Source: AC-38 sp033856025
GTDB taxonomy: Bacteria; Actinomycetota; Thermoleophilia; Solirubrobacterales; Solirubrobacteraceae
DNA length: 64,000 nucleotides
Assembly: GCA_033856025.1 (NCBI GenBank)
Contig: JAWVFQ010000033.1
Location: forward strand, 156,089 to 220,088
Direction: 5' to 3'
The notes below the pieces were generated by a model. The model was not told the origin of the DNA. It saw only the letters and a program-made list of their open reading frames with translations, and searched no databases. Positions within the stretch are counted from its first letter, which is position 1, and the number at the start of each line of letters is the position of its first letter. Both the position numbers and the translations under genes were made by a program. Positions 48,933-58,197 of this stretch are shown piece by piece.

Positions 48933-51900
48933 AGCGGCGCGAGGGCCCGGGGCGCTCGACGTTGCCGCGGGTGTCGATCGCGCGGGCGGTGACCAGGTAG
49001 GTCCCGCGCGGGAGGGGCGTGGCCAGGCGCAGCCGCCAGGTCGTGCGTCCGGGCGTGAGCGTTCGGGTCAGGGCGCGCAGGCGCAGGGCGCGGCGGCAGG
49101 CCCGGCGGGCGCCGAGGCCGCGGCGGGTGAGGAACCGGCAGCCGCCGCGCACGGCACGCCCGACGGTCACCTCGACGCGCCGGATCAGCCCGCGCCCGCC
49201 GCTCGCGCAGCCGCGGTCGGTGGACGTGCCGGACACCGACAGGCCGCGGCGCGAGGCGCTCAGGCGGCCGGCGAATGCGCTGCGCGGGGCGGAGACGTCG
49301 CGACAGGCGCTGCCGCCGCCGCCCCCGGCCGCGCCGCCGCCTCCGGGCGTCCCGGATCCGGGCGCGCCTCCGGGAGCGCCACCGCCCGGCGAGCCCGACC
49401 CCGAGCCCGGCCCGCCGCCACCCGTGTCGCCGGGCGGCGGGGGCGGTGCGGTGCGGTCGATGACCACCGGGCGCCCCGGGTTGCCCTGCTCGTCGACCGC
49501 CCGCACCGCGACGTAGCGCTTGGGCGACGCCGGCAGCGTGAGCGTCTGGACGTCCCCCGGGGCGCCCGGCGCCGGGGCCAGCAGCGGCTCGGCGGCCGCG
49601 AAGTTGCGCGCCGTGATGGGCGAGTCCGACTGCGCCGCCTCTAGCTTGCCGGGGGCGGCGATCGTCCCGCACAGCAGGTCGTCGCCCGGCGTGCGCCACG
49701 ACACGACGCCGCCCGTCAGGTGCGGCTCGAACGGGACGCCCGGCGCCACCGCGTCGCGCCGGTAGTCGCCCGAGTTGGCGTTGTCGTGGTGGAACCGCGG
49801 CCACGAACCGGGCGAGCACGCGGGGGCGCTCGTGTCGTAGGCCAGCAGCTGCCCGGAGCGCGTGATCGCGACCACGCGCTTGGGCCGCGCGTCGGCCGCG
49901 GTGTCGAGCCGGTCGCCGAAGGAGCCGATCGTCGGGTTGGCCACCATCCAGTCCGTCGACAGCTTGGGCCACTTCTGGTTCACGGGCGCGCCGGCGGTGT
50001 CCAGGGCGGCGAGGTCCAGCGAAGCGGTCCCCTCCAGCACCTCCTCGCCCGGCAGCCCGTCCACGTCGGCGACCGACGGGCCGGTGAGGAACTGGAGGTC
50101 GTTGACGGGCGAGGGCCAGCCCGCCCGGAACTGGCCGGTCGCCCCGTTCCAGGCGCCGACGAAGTCCTGGCCGCCCTGGTACTCGTCGCCCTGCAGGTCG
50201 AGCGCGCGCTTGACTCCGATGGCCGGGGCGACGAGCGCGACGCCCTCCCCGAGGTTCCCGAACGCCGGGTGGCCGAGCGCCGGGAACGACGGCGTGTCGT
50301 AGCGGCCGGTGCCACCCGGGGTGTCGGTCTGCAGGCCGTTGTCGTTGCCCCCGTCCTTGCCGTAGCACGAGTTACCGTCGGGGTTGACGATGTAGCCCGG
50401 TCCGGCGTCCGCGATCACGCCGACCTTCGGCCCCGAGCCTCCGTTCGAACCACAGTCCACCGGCCCGATGATCGGAGCGCCGGTGATCCCCTCGCCGACC
50501 ACGGGCAGGATGCCGGGAAGGACCAGGCCGACCTTGAACGGCCAACCGCTGACGATGGCGTCGCCGGTCATCGGGTCGCGATCGGCGTCGCCCTGCGGCT
50601 TGAGCGCGTAGAGGCGGCCGTTGGCCGGATTGAACACGCCCGCGGTGGACAGCGCCGCAACCGACGCGGTATTGAAGCGGCCGAGGTTCATCGCGGGCTC
50701 GTTGCCCTCTCCGGCGTTGTACTCCTCGTTGGTCCCCACCACGACCTCGGGCTTGGAATCGCCGGTGATGTCGCCGACCGCGGGCGTGTCGACGATCGCG
50801 CCCTGGTCCAGCCCGCCGCCCGCGTTCCCGTTGAACGTGACGGCGTGCGTCTGCGGATCGATCGAGGCCACCTTGTCCCGGTCGACAACGATCTGCGGGT
50901 AGCCGTCCACCGGCGCCCCGTCGTCGTGCCAGGCGTAGACGTGGCGGTCCATGGCGGCGGCGACCACCTCGAGGCGCTTGTCGCCGTCGAGGTCGGCCAG
51001 GACCGGCGAGGCGATGAAGGCGTGCTGCGTGCGGTTGCGCTGGCCCTGGCGGACGTCGACGAAGGGGTCCAGCGGCTTGCCGCCGTAGGCCACCTCGATC
51101 TCGCGGGTCCACAGCCGCTGCCCGTCCGCGGCGAACGCATAGACCTTGCCGTGCATGTCGGCCACCACGACCTCGGGGACCCCGTCGCGGTCCAGGTCGG
51201 CGGCGGCCGGCGACCCGAGGATCGCGTCGCGCGCCGACCCGTTCGCCTCACCCACCGCGAAGGCGCCGTTGGGATCGCCCGTGTGCAGCGGCAGGCCGTC
51301 CACCTCCGCCGGCCAGCCCGGGAGCTCGGAGCCGTCGGAGCGGTACGCGTGCACGACGCCGTCAGAGGTGGCCAGCACGAGCTCGTTGCGGTTGTCCCCG
51401 TCCAGGTCGACGAGCACCGGCGAGGCGGCCCCGTCGCTGGGCAGCTTCTTGGGGAAGCCGGGGATCAGGTCCTGGTCGCGGTGCAGGTAGAAGTTGCGCC
51501 GGTCCTCCCCGGTCAGCGTGGACTTGCCGGAGCGGGCCTTGGTCACGACGACCCGCACGACGAACCCGTACGGCTCGATGTTCGGCCGGCCGTTGGACGT
51601 CTGGGTGGTGCCGATCCCGGGCTCGCGCCCGTTGAAGCCGGTGGCATTGGCGGGGAAGCGCGCCTTCAGCGCGGCCACGTCGACGCTGCCCAGCACGCCG
51701 TCGAAGGACGTTGTCCGCGCCGTCCCGTCGCACTGGGCCGAGGGGATCGCGGAGAAGTCGCCCGGCGGCGTGTCCGACGTGCTGGCGTTGTTGGGATAGG
51801 ACCCGGGCGCGACCTCGATCCGGCAGCTGTACGGGGCGCCGCGCGCGCCCACGTGCCCGGTGACGTCGATGCTCGCGCGGGCGGGGTCGATGGGCGCGAA

Positions 51901-53589
51901 CCAGTCGGGCGACTCGATCTCGGCCTCGGGCGCGATGTCGCCTCCCTGCACCGCGGCGATCGTCCGGCGCATGTTCGCGCGCCCCCAGCCGTAGAACTGG
52001 TCATGGCCCTTCCGGGAGGGGAAGCGCCGCGACTCCGGCACCAGCGGGTAGTTGAAGGTCCAGTTGCCCGGGAGCAGCATCGGGTTCGTGCAGGAGGGCG
52101 CCGGCGCCGGGAAGCACGCCGGCTCCGGCTGCGTGGCGAAGTTGATGTCGTCGGCCATCCCCTGGCCGCCGTCGGTCCCCGAGGCCATCGCCTGGCGCAC
52201 CTCGTTGGGCGTGATGACGCAGAAGCTGCCGTCCGGACGCCGGCAGTCGCGGTTGGGCTGCAGGTCGTGGTTGTCGCGGGCGTTCAGCGCCGCGCTGTAG
52301 ATCAGCCCCGCCATGGCCCCGCCCTTGCCGGTGGCGTCCGACGAGCACTCCTTGCTGGGGATCGCGACGGTGATCTTCGCCGAGAAGTTCGTGCAGCCGT
52401 TGAAGGAGATGTAGGACTTCGGGGTCTCGCCGAGCGGCCCGGCGACTCCGTCGTGGTACTTCTGCACCGAGTTGACCACGATCACGTGGGGGTAGCTCGA
52501 CGGCCAGTTGTGGTGCTGCGCGGACTCGTCCGCGGCCGACGCGATCGTCGTCACGCCGTGGCGGTAGCTGTAGTCGACGGCCTGGCGCGCCAGGTGGCTG
52601 TTGTTCAGCGTCCCCAGCGCCTCCTGGATGACCAGCGCGCCGTTGTCGGTGGCGTAGATGGCGGCCTGCGCGAAGTTGTCCACGTCGGCCACGAAGGAGT
52701 CCCCGACGCGCAGGTACATGGACATGCAGTTCGGGCACATCGAGACCGAGTGGCCGTTGTTGCCGGTGCGGTTGTCGCTCTCGGCCGCGGCGTCCAGCGC
52801 CTCGCCGGTCCCGTGTCCGTACTGGACGTCGTCGAAGGGATCATTGTCGTCGTCGAGGAAGTCCCACCCGACGATGTCGTCGACGAAGCCGTTGTGGTCG
52901 CCGTCCTGGCCCGCGCCGCTCCAAGAGCCCGGGCTGGAGAACGCGATCAGGACGTCCTGCGGGTCCAGGAGCGAGTCCGGGCTCACGCCGGCCGGCTGCT
53001 TGGGCGTCCGCGCCTGGCGCGCCGCGCCGCTCTTCTCCACGCGCGAGTCGCAGGCGTAGTCGGTGACGTCGAAGACGCCGTCGTCGTTGGCGTCGTAGTC
53101 GTCGCGGTAGGTGGCGCACAGCTTGGGCCCGGCCTCCAGCGACGTCGTGCGGTCGTGAAGCGGGACCGGCAGCTCGCCCTGGTTGAGGTGCGTCTTGCGA
53201 CGCATGTCGGTCATGTCGCCGACGCTGCTCCAGTCGATGCCGGAGTCCAGCGTGGCGATCGTCACGTCGGGCCGGCCGGTGGTCAGCATGAACGCCGTGG
53301 CCTTCGACCCGTCGGTGTCGGCGACGCTGGCGCCGCGCACACCGTTGAGCTCCTGCGGACTCGAGTTGACCGGCTCGTTCCCCGCCTCCGGCGTCGCCGC
53401 GAACTTCCACTCCGCCCTGTCGTCCTGCAGGATCTCGTTGGGCACGACGCCCGCCGGCAGCTTGTACTGCGTGTAGTTGCGCGGGTTGGACCCGACCTGC
53501 GGCGCGGGATACGGGAAAGCGCCCCACGCCGCGCCCGCCGCGAGCAGCCCGACAGTCGCCGCGGCCAGCACCACAGCGGATCCCCGCAT
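48919..53589 (-). CDS. Giant exported subtilase-like protein with degenerate active site, VCBS/FG-GAP repeats
   Basis: The 1,556-residue protein has a signal peptide (cleaved near residue 23), an S8-like region (about 105-570) and a long stretch of VCBS/FG-GAP-type units such as SPAAADLDRDGVPEVVVADM. Near residue 1440 lies a Gly/Pro/Ser linker, then a beta C-terminal domain. Asp115 (ATLDSGIDW) and His259 (YGHGTGEAL) remain. The serine block GTSMAxP reads GKGGAMAG, with Ala425 where Ser belongs, and the oxyanion Asn block reads SAADES, with Asp354. So it is probably a non-catalytic pseudoprotease or binding protein on the surface. Confidence 0.85.
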   Translation of the reverse strand: MRGSAVVLAAATVGLLAAGAAWGAFPYPAPQVGSNPRNYTQYKLPAGVVPNEILQDDRAEWKFAATPEAGNEPVNSSPQELNGVRGASVADTDGSKATAFMLTTGRPDVTIATLDSGIDWSSVGDMTDMRRKTHLNQGELPVPLHDRTTSLEAGPKLCATYRDDYDANDDGVFDVTDYACDSRVEKSGAARQARTPKQPAGVSPDSLLDPQDVLIAFSSPGSWSGAGQDGDHNGFVDDIVGWDFLDDDNDPFDDVQYGHGTGEALDAAAESDNRTGNNGHSVSMCPNCMSMYLRVGDSFVADVDNFAQAAIYATDNGALVIQEALGTLNNSHLARQAVDYSYRHGVTTIASAADESAQHHNWPSSYPHVIVVNSVQKYHDGVAGPLGETPKSYISFNGCTNFSAKITVAIPSKECSSDATGKGGAMAGLIYSAALNARDNHDLQPNRDCRRPDGSFCVITPNEVRQAMASGTDGGQGMADDINFATQPEPACFPAPAPSCTNPMLLPGNWTFNYPLVPESRRFPSRKGHDQFYGWGRANMRRTIAAVQGGDIAPEAEIESPDWFAPIDPARASIDVTGHVGARGAPYSCRIEVAPGSYPNNASTSDTPPGDFSAIPSAQCDGTARTTSFDGVLGSVDVAALKARFPANATGFNGREPGIGTTQTSNGRPNIEPYGFVVRVVVTKARSGKSTLTGEDRRNFYLHRDQDLIPGFPKKLPSDGAASPVLVDLDGDNRNELVLATSDGVVHAYRSDGSELPGWPAEVDGLPLHTGDPNGAFAVGEANGSARDAILGSPAAADLDRDGVPEVVVADMHGKVYAFAADGQRLWTREIEVAYGGKPLDPFVDVRQGQRNRTQHAFIASPVLADLDGDKRLEVVAAAMDRHVYAWHDDGAPVDGYPQIVVDRDKVASIDPQTHAVTFNGNAGGGLDQGAIVDTPAVGDITGDSKPEVVVGTNEEYNAGEGNEPAMNLGRFNTASVAALSTAGVFNPANGRLYALKPQGDADRDPMTGDAIVSGWPFKVGLVLPGILPVVGEGITGAPIIGPVDCGSNGGSGPKVGVIADAGPGYIVNPDGNSCYGKDGGNDNGLQTDTPGGTGRYDTPSFPALGHPAFGNLGEGVALVAPAIGVKRALDLQGDEYQGGQDFVGAWNGATGQFRAGWPSPVNDLQFLTGPSVADVDGLPGEEVLEGTASLDLAALDTAGAPVNQKWPKLSTDWMVANPTIGSFGDRLDTAADARPKRVVAITRSGQLLAYDTSAPACSPGSWPRFHHDNANSGDYRRDAVAPGVPFEPHLTGGVVSWRTPGDDLLCGTIAAPGKLEAAQSDSPITARNFAAAEPLLAPAPGAPGDVQTLTLPASPKRYVAVRAVDEQGNPGRPVVIDRTAPPPPPGDTGGGGPGSGSGSPGGGAPGGAPGSGTPGGGGAAGGGGGSACRDVSAPRSAFAGRLSASRRGLSVSGTSTDRGCASGGRGLIRRVEVTVGRAVRGGCRFLTRRGLGARRACRRALRLRALTRTLTPGRTTWRLRLATPLPRGTYLVTARAIDTRGNVERPGPSRRFTVG

Positions 53590-53600
53590 AGCGATCTTGA

Positions 53601-53636
53601 CGGTCAGACCAACCAGCTCCCCCCTGCCGGTCAGTC
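53601..53636. promoter_or_regulatory. Direct repeat upstream of the subtilase-like gene
   Basis: CGGTCAGAC at 53601-53609 and CGGTCAGTC at 53628-53636 are 27 bp apart, just before the minus-strand start at 53589. Paired direct repeats are typical of activator or response-regulator sites. No clear -10 could be assigned. Confidence 0.3.
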
Positions 53637-53646
53637 TTACAGACGA

Positions 53647-54489
53647 TCAGGTGAAGCGCTTCACAAAGGCCAGCGCCCGCTCCGCGACCTCGCGCCAGCC
53701 GCTGTCGATCGTCAGCGAGTGCCCGCGGTTGGGGATCTTCTCGATCTCGGTCACGGCCTCGTTGCGCGCCTGGCGCTTGTAGGACGCGTTCGCGATCGCC
53801 CAGGGGACGGTGTGGTCCTTCTCCCCGTCGATGATCAGCAGCGGGCCGCGGTCCGGGTTGCGCGGGTCGAGCTTGGCCTCGGTGAGCGGGTTCACGTTGG
53901 CGTTGGCCATCTGCATCAGCGCCACTCCGGGCGCGGCCACGTGGTAGCTCTCGTAGAGCTTCGCCGCCTCGTCGTCGCTCAGCGCGTTGGCCCAGCCGTA
54001 CTTGAACTGGTCGAGGGTCAGCGTGATCGCGCGGCCGCGGTTCAGCGGGTTCCTCAGCACCGGGGCCGCCGAGCGCAGCGAGGACACGGGGAGCGGCAGG
54101 ACGCCCCGGAACGGCCCGGGGTCGATCGCCACCGTCGCGGCCGAGAGTCCGCGGTCCGCGATGATCTGGGCCAGCAGGCCGCCCGTCGAATGGCCCATCA
54201 CCGCGGGCTTCTTGTTCAGCCGGCCGATGATCTCGGCGGTGTGGTCGGCGATCTGCCCGAGGGTCTTGCCGGCGAAGACGTCCGGGTTGGCGCGGGCGTC
54301 CTCGATGGTCTCCGGGTCGTCGGGCCAGTCCGGCTGCACGGGGGCGTACCCGGCCTCCTCGAACAGCCCGGCCCAGTTGTCCCAGCTGCTCGGCAGCAGC
54401 CAGAGGCCGTGGATGAACACGACCGGTGTGTTCCCGCTCGCGTTGGCGCGTTCGACCTGCTGCGCCTCGCGCTCAGTGACGGCGACCAT
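53647..54489 (-). CDS. Alpha/beta hydrolase (esterase/lipase-like)
   Basis: The 280-residue protein has VVFIHGLWLLPSSWDNW (oxyanion loop), PDWPDD, the elbow VMGHSTGGLLAQ (Ser101), acid strand LLIIDGEKDHTVPW and His in NRGHSLTID. HxP-type and chloroperoxidase-like enzymes share this pattern. There is no signal peptide. An AAAGGA Shine-Dalgarno is 7 nt before the ATG, so this gene is led, unlike many neighbours. It stands alone, divergent from the CocE gene. Substrate unknown. Confidence 0.87.
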   Translation of the reverse strand: MVAVTEREAQQVERANASGNTPVVFIHGLWLLPSSWDNWAGLFEEAGYAPVQPDWPDDPETIEDARANPDVFAGKTLGQIADHTAEIIGRLNKKPAVMGHSTGGLLAQIIADRGLSAATVAIDPGPFRGVLPLPVSSLRSAAPVLRNPLNRGRAITLTLDQFKYGWANALSDDEAAKLYESYHVAAPGVALMQMANANVNPLTEAKLDPRNPDRGPLLIIDGEKDHTVPWAIANASYKRQARNEAVTEIEKIPNRGHSLTIDSGWREVAERALAFVKRFT

Positions 54490-54594
54490 ATGAAGTCCTT
54501 TCTCGCGGGCGGGCTCGTGGCGAGCCTAGCCGGACGCGACCCGCCGCGGGGATGGGCGTCCTTACCGCGACGTGCGCGGGCGCGGCCTGATTGA

Positions 54595-56883
54595 GTGCCC
54601 GGGGTGAGTAGGGGGATCCGTCATGTCGTTGGTGTCGCCGTCCTGGCGTGCGCTTTCGCGTCCGCCACGAGCACGGCGTCCGCGTTCGACGCGCACGGCA
54701 GCGCCGAGCAGGTCTACGCGACCGGCGTGACGCCCGGCACGCCGATGGCGCTGCTGAACGGCCGCGGCCGCCGCGTCGCGTCGCGGGTGGCCGACGCCCA
54801 GGGCGGCCTGCTCGTCCGCGACGTGCGCCCGGGTTCGGGGTACCGCGTGCGCGCCACGCGGGGCGGCGCGAGCTCCCCGGCGCTGACCGTCTTCTCCACG
54901 CGCCCGGCGCCGCCGAGCACGGACGTCTACAACCAGACGATCCCCCAGAACGGCTACGGCTACATGACGACCCGCGACGGCACGAAGCTGGCCTACTACG
55001 TCCATCCGCCGCAGGACGTGGCCAAGGCGCTGCCCAACGGCGCACTGCTGCCGCAGATCCCCGCGTCGGGCGCCACGCCGACGCTGATCGAGTACGCGGG
55101 CTACGGCTACGCCAACCCGGCCGGTCCGCAGAGCGGGATCTCGGTCCTGGCCAATCTCATGGGCTTCACGGTGGTCGACGTCAACATGCGCGGCACCGGC
55201 TGCTCGGGCGGGGCGTTCGACTTCTTCGAGCCGCTCCAGAACCTCGACGGCTACGACCTCGTCGAGACCGTGGCGCGCCAGCCGTGGGTCACGCACAACC
55301 GGGTGGGGATGATGGGGATCTCCTACGGCGGCATCAGCCAGCTCTTCACGGCGCAGCTGCGGCCTCCGAGCCTGGCGGCGATCTCGCCGCTCTCGGTGAT
55401 CGACGCCACCCAGACCACGCTGTACCCGGGCGGGATCCTGAACACGGGCTTTGCGTTCAACTGGGCCAAGGAGCGCGCGCAGGAGGCGCGGCCGGCCGGG
55501 CCCAGGGCGGGTCAGGGCTGGGCCTACAAGCGCATCCAGGAGGGCGACCAGACTTGCAAGTCGAACCAGGCGATGCACGGGCAGGCGGCCGACCTGCTGG
55601 GCAAGGTGCGGGAGAACAGCCACTACAAGCCGTCGGTGGCCGACCCGCTGTCGCCGGTCACCTTCGTGGACAAGATCAACGTGCCCGTCTACATGGCGTG
55701 CCAGTGGACCGACGAGCAGACCGGCGGCCACTGCCCGACGCTGGCGTCGCGCCTCACCGGGACGACGCGCAAGTGGATCACGTTCACCAACGGCACCCAC
55801 GTCGACTCGTTGTCGCCGGAGGTCTTCAACCGCTGGTATGACTTCCTCCAGCTCTACGTGGCCAAGCAGGCGCCGGCCGCGAACGCGGCGCCCTATCGCG
55901 CGGCCGGGCCGGTGATCTACGACGCGGCGATGGGCATCTCGAACGTGATGTTCCCGCCGGACCCGATCCAGGACGAGCCGACCTACGACGGCGCGCTGGC
56001 CGCCTTCGAGAAGCTGCCGCCGATCCGGGTCCTGTTCGACAACGGCGCCGGCGGCTCGGCGCCCGGTCAGCCGCTGCCGGCCTATGAGCGCTCCTTCGCG
56101 AGCTGGCCCGTGCCGGGGACGAAGGCGCGGTCCTGGTACCTGGGGGCCGGCGGGGCCCTGGCCGACGCGCCGGCTACCGGCGGGGGCGCGGGCGCCAACT
56201 CGTTCACGTGGAACCCCAAGGCCCGGCCGCCGACGAACTTCACCGGCGACACGGGGTCGGGCTCCGGCGGCCTGTGGACGGCGACGCCGCCGTACAAGTG
56301 GGTGGCGCCGCCCGCCGGGAGCGCGGCCTCCTACGTCAGCGCCCCGCTGAGCGCGAACACCACGGTGATCGGCGCGGGAGCGCTGCACGCCTGGGTGAGG
56401 TCCTCGCGCGCGAACGTCGATCTCCAGGCCACGATCAGCGAGGTCCGGCCCGACGGCAAGGAGACGTTCGTCCAGGGCGGCTGGCTGCGGGCGAACGAGC
56501 GCAAGCTCGACGCGCGCCAGGGCACGCTGCTGGAGCCGGTTCTGAGCCTGCGCGCCCGCGACGTCCGGCGGATGCCCCGCGGTCGCTTCGCCAAGGTCGT
56601 CATCCCGCTCTACTACCAGGGCCACGCCTACCGCTCCGGCTCGCGGATCCGCGTCACGATCAGCGCCCCCAACGGCGACCAGCCGATCTGGTCGTTCGAC
56701 GAGACCCAGCCGCCCCACGGCAGCGCCACCGTCTCGATCGCCTTCTCCAAGCAGCGCCCGTCGAGGTTGATCCTCCCGGTCGTGCCGGGCCTCGACATCC
56801 CGACTGCGTTGCCGCCCTGCCCGGGCCTGCGCGGCGAGCCGTGCCGCGACTACAGGCCCTACGCCAACCGCGCGACGAAGTAG
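54595..56883 (+). CDS. Exported CocE/NonD-family hydrolase (S15-like)
   Basis: The 762-residue protein has a signal peptide (VVGVAVLACAFASATSTASA, residues 11-30). A short beta domain precedes the hydrolase core, which has MTTRDGTKLAYYVHPP, DVNMRGTGCSGGAFDF and the nucleophile elbow MMGISYGGISQLF (Ser243). The C-terminal X-Pro peptidase-type jelly roll (WVRSSRANVDLQATISEV; FAKVVIPLYYQGHAYRSGSR) follows. The family includes cocaine esterase, glutaryl-acylase and Xaa-Pro peptidases, all Ser hydrolases. GTG 54595 is used; GTG 54604 is an alternative. Its TAG stop doubles as part of TAGCAT for the small ORF downstream. Confidence 0.9.
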   Translation: MPGVSRGIRHVVGVAVLACAFASATSTASAFDAHGSAEQVYATGVTPGTPMALLNGRGRRVASRVADAQGGLLVRDVRPGSGYRVRATRGGASSPALTVFSTRPAPPSTDVYNQTIPQNGYGYMTTRDGTKLAYYVHPPQDVAKALPNGALLPQIPASGATPTLIEYAGYGYANPAGPQSGISVLANLMGFTVVDVNMRGTGCSGGAFDFFEPLQNLDGYDLVETVARQPWVTHNRVGMMGISYGGISQLFTAQLRPPSLAAISPLSVIDATQTTLYPGGILNTGFAFNWAKERAQEARPAGPRAGQGWAYKRIQEGDQTCKSNQAMHGQAADLLGKVRENSHYKPSVADPLSPVTFVDKINVPVYMACQWTDEQTGGHCPTLASRLTGTTRKWITFTNGTHVDSLSPEVFNRWYDFLQLYVAKQAPAANAAPYRAAGPVIYDAAMGISNVMFPPDPIQDEPTYDGALAAFEKLPPIRVLFDNGAGGSAPGQPLPAYERSFASWPVPGTKARSWYLGAGGALADAPATGGGAGANSFTWNPKARPPTNFTGDTGSGSGGLWTATPPYKWVAPPAGSAASYVSAPLSANTTVIGAGALHAWVRSSRANVDLQATISEVRPDGKETFVQGGWLRANERKLDARQGTLLEPVLSLRARDVRRMPRGRFAKVVIPLYYQGHAYRSGSRIRVTISAPNGDQPIWSFDETQPPHGSATVSIAFSKQRPSRLILPVVPGLDIPTALPPCPGLRGEPCRDYRPYANRATK

Positions 56884-56915
56884 CATCGCCGCCAGGCAAC
56901 CGAGAGGGAGAGTGC

Positions 56916-57044
56916 ATGCGCCGCTTCAACGTGACGGTGACCACGGGCAAGGACAGCGCAGGGAAGTCGACGGCCGCGCTGCAGACCCTGTGCACCGGGC
57001 CGGGCCTCGTCAGGCCCGCTTCCCCGCCGAAGTCCCCCCGCTAG
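56916..57044 (+). CDS. Small 42-residue protein of unknown function
   Basis: ATG 56916 has a strong GAGAGGGAGAG Shine-Dalgarno, and a TAGCAT -10 candidate lies at 56881-56886. Third codon positions are nearly all G or C. The peptide reads MRRFNVTVTTGKDSAGKST, then AALQTLCTGPGLVRPASPPK and ends SPR, with one Cys at 26. I know no family. A hairpin CGGGCCT-CGTC-AGGCCCG (57001-57018) lies in its 3' end and may terminate transcription. It shares a CTAG with the convergent oxygenase gene, whose C-terminus resembles PqqD, so a ribosomal-peptide precursor is one idea. Confidence 0.55.
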   Translation: MRRFNVTVTTGKDSAGKSTAALQTLCTGPGLVRPASPPKSPR

Positions 57045-58123
57045 CGCGCGGGCTCCACGCGCAGGGCCCCGTACTCGGACAGCAGCGCGAGCAGCTCGTG
57101 GACGTCATCGCGGGCTGACGGGTCGCCGAGCTCGTCGAGGATCTGCCGGACCGAGCGCCGTCCGTCGCACAGCGCCAGCACCCGCGCGGCCAGCTCGGGC
57201 TCCCCGTCCACGCGCACCTCGCGCGCTCCGGCGACGATCACGACCGCGCCGCCGTCGCGGCGCAGGTCGCCGGCCAGCACGGGGCGACCGCGGGTCAGGT
57301 CCGCGGGCACCTCGCGGATCGGAGCGTGGCGCAGCCGGTCGGGCAGCCGCGTCGCGACGGCCCTCGTCCCGCGCGCCGCGGTGCGAAGGGCGCGGCGGCG
57401 CGCAGGCCCCCACGACACCCCGTAGTCCCGCCGCAGCCGCGGCGGGAGCAACCCGGCCGTCACGACGCCGAGCAGGCCGACCAGGGGCCGGCGGCTCGCC
57501 GCGACTCGCGGCCGCAGCACGGCGGCCGGCAGGTGGGCGCGTACGTCACGTCCCACATGGAGGTCCGGGCCCGCGACCATCTCCGCCATGTAGGCGTCGA
57601 GCTCCTCGATCGTCGCCGGCGTCGCGTCGGGCGCAAGCCCGAACACCTCGCCGAGCTGCCGATAGCCCTGCCACACGCCGTCGCGCTCGTCGCGCGACAG
57701 CGGGCGGACGAGGAGGTCGTGCACGGCCAGCGCGGAGTCGGCGATCGGCGCCAGGACCCAGAGCAGCAGCTCCGGATCGTCGGCCGCGTACGGAGTGCCC
57801 CTGGGAAACCGGCCCGCGTCATGCCGCAGCCTGCCGTGCGCCCGGGCATGGATGTCCCTGACCCGCCGGCCCACGCGGTCCGCATCCTGTGGCGACCCGA
57901 ACGCGGCCAGCCCCAGCGCCGTCGCCGTCCGATTGAGCCGGTCGTGGGCGGGGTCAAGACCCCTGCCATAGCCCATCAGCCCAGCCCACACGAGCGGATG
58001 CGCAGCCTGAAGCAGCAACGCCCGCGGCGCCGACAACCGCACGGCCCGCTCGCGCAGCACCCGCCACAGCACCGAGTCCTCGCCGAGGTGACGCCGGTGG
58101 CGATTTACGCCCGGGCTGGCCAT
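57041..58123 (-). CDS. MpaB/DUF2236-like oxygenase with PqqD-like C-terminal domain
   Basis: The 360-residue protein has the DUF2236 core: SVLWRVLRERAVRLSAPRALLLQAAHP with the presumed haem-ligand His, LVWAGLMGYGRGLDPAHDRL, and WVLAPIADSALAVHDLLV later. The family includes rubber oxygenase and fungal MpaB, which are haem oxygenases. The last 65 residues (ARVLALCDGRRSVRQILDEL then LLALLSEYGALRV) look like a PqqD-type winged helix, a domain that often binds a peptide. That combination is unusual. It is divergent from the ABM-like gene. Confidence 0.8.
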   Translation of the reverse strand: MASPGVNRHRRHLGEDSVLWRVLRERAVRLSAPRALLLQAAHPLVWAGLMGYGRGLDPAHDRLNRTATALGLAAFGSPQDADRVGRRVRDIHARAHGRLRHDAGRFPRGTPYAADDPELLLWVLAPIADSALAVHDLLVRPLSRDERDGVWQGYRQLGEVFGLAPDATPATIEELDAYMAEMVAGPDLHVGRDVRAHLPAAVLRPRVAASRRPLVGLLGVVTAGLLPPRLRRDYGVSWGPARRRALRTAARGTRAVATRLPDRLRHAPIREVPADLTRGRPVLAGDLRRDGGAVVIVAGAREVRVDGEPELAARVLALCDGRRSVRQILDELGDPSARDDVHELLALLSEYGALRVEPAR

Positions 58124-58159
58124 CGGCAGCTACCGCAGGTAGGTTCGTCTGACCTTCGG

Positions 58160-58182
58160 TGTCGGTTAGCGGCGCCGACACA
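58160..58182 (+). promoter_or_regulatory. Hairpin in the leader of the ABM-like gene
   Basis: GTGTCGG and CCGACAC form a 7-bp stem with a 9-nt loop, ending just before the AGGAGGAGGA Shine-Dalgarno of the gene at 58198. It may be an operator or an mRNA structure; the data do not decide. Confidence 0.35.
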
Positions 58183-58197
58183 CCAGGAGGAGGACGG

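Noticed and set aside
49720..54594. A 1,624-codon open frame on the plus strand
   Set aside because: It is antisense to the subtilase-like gene and the next hydrolase, has a His/Val/Arg-rich composition without domains, and follows from the high GC content.
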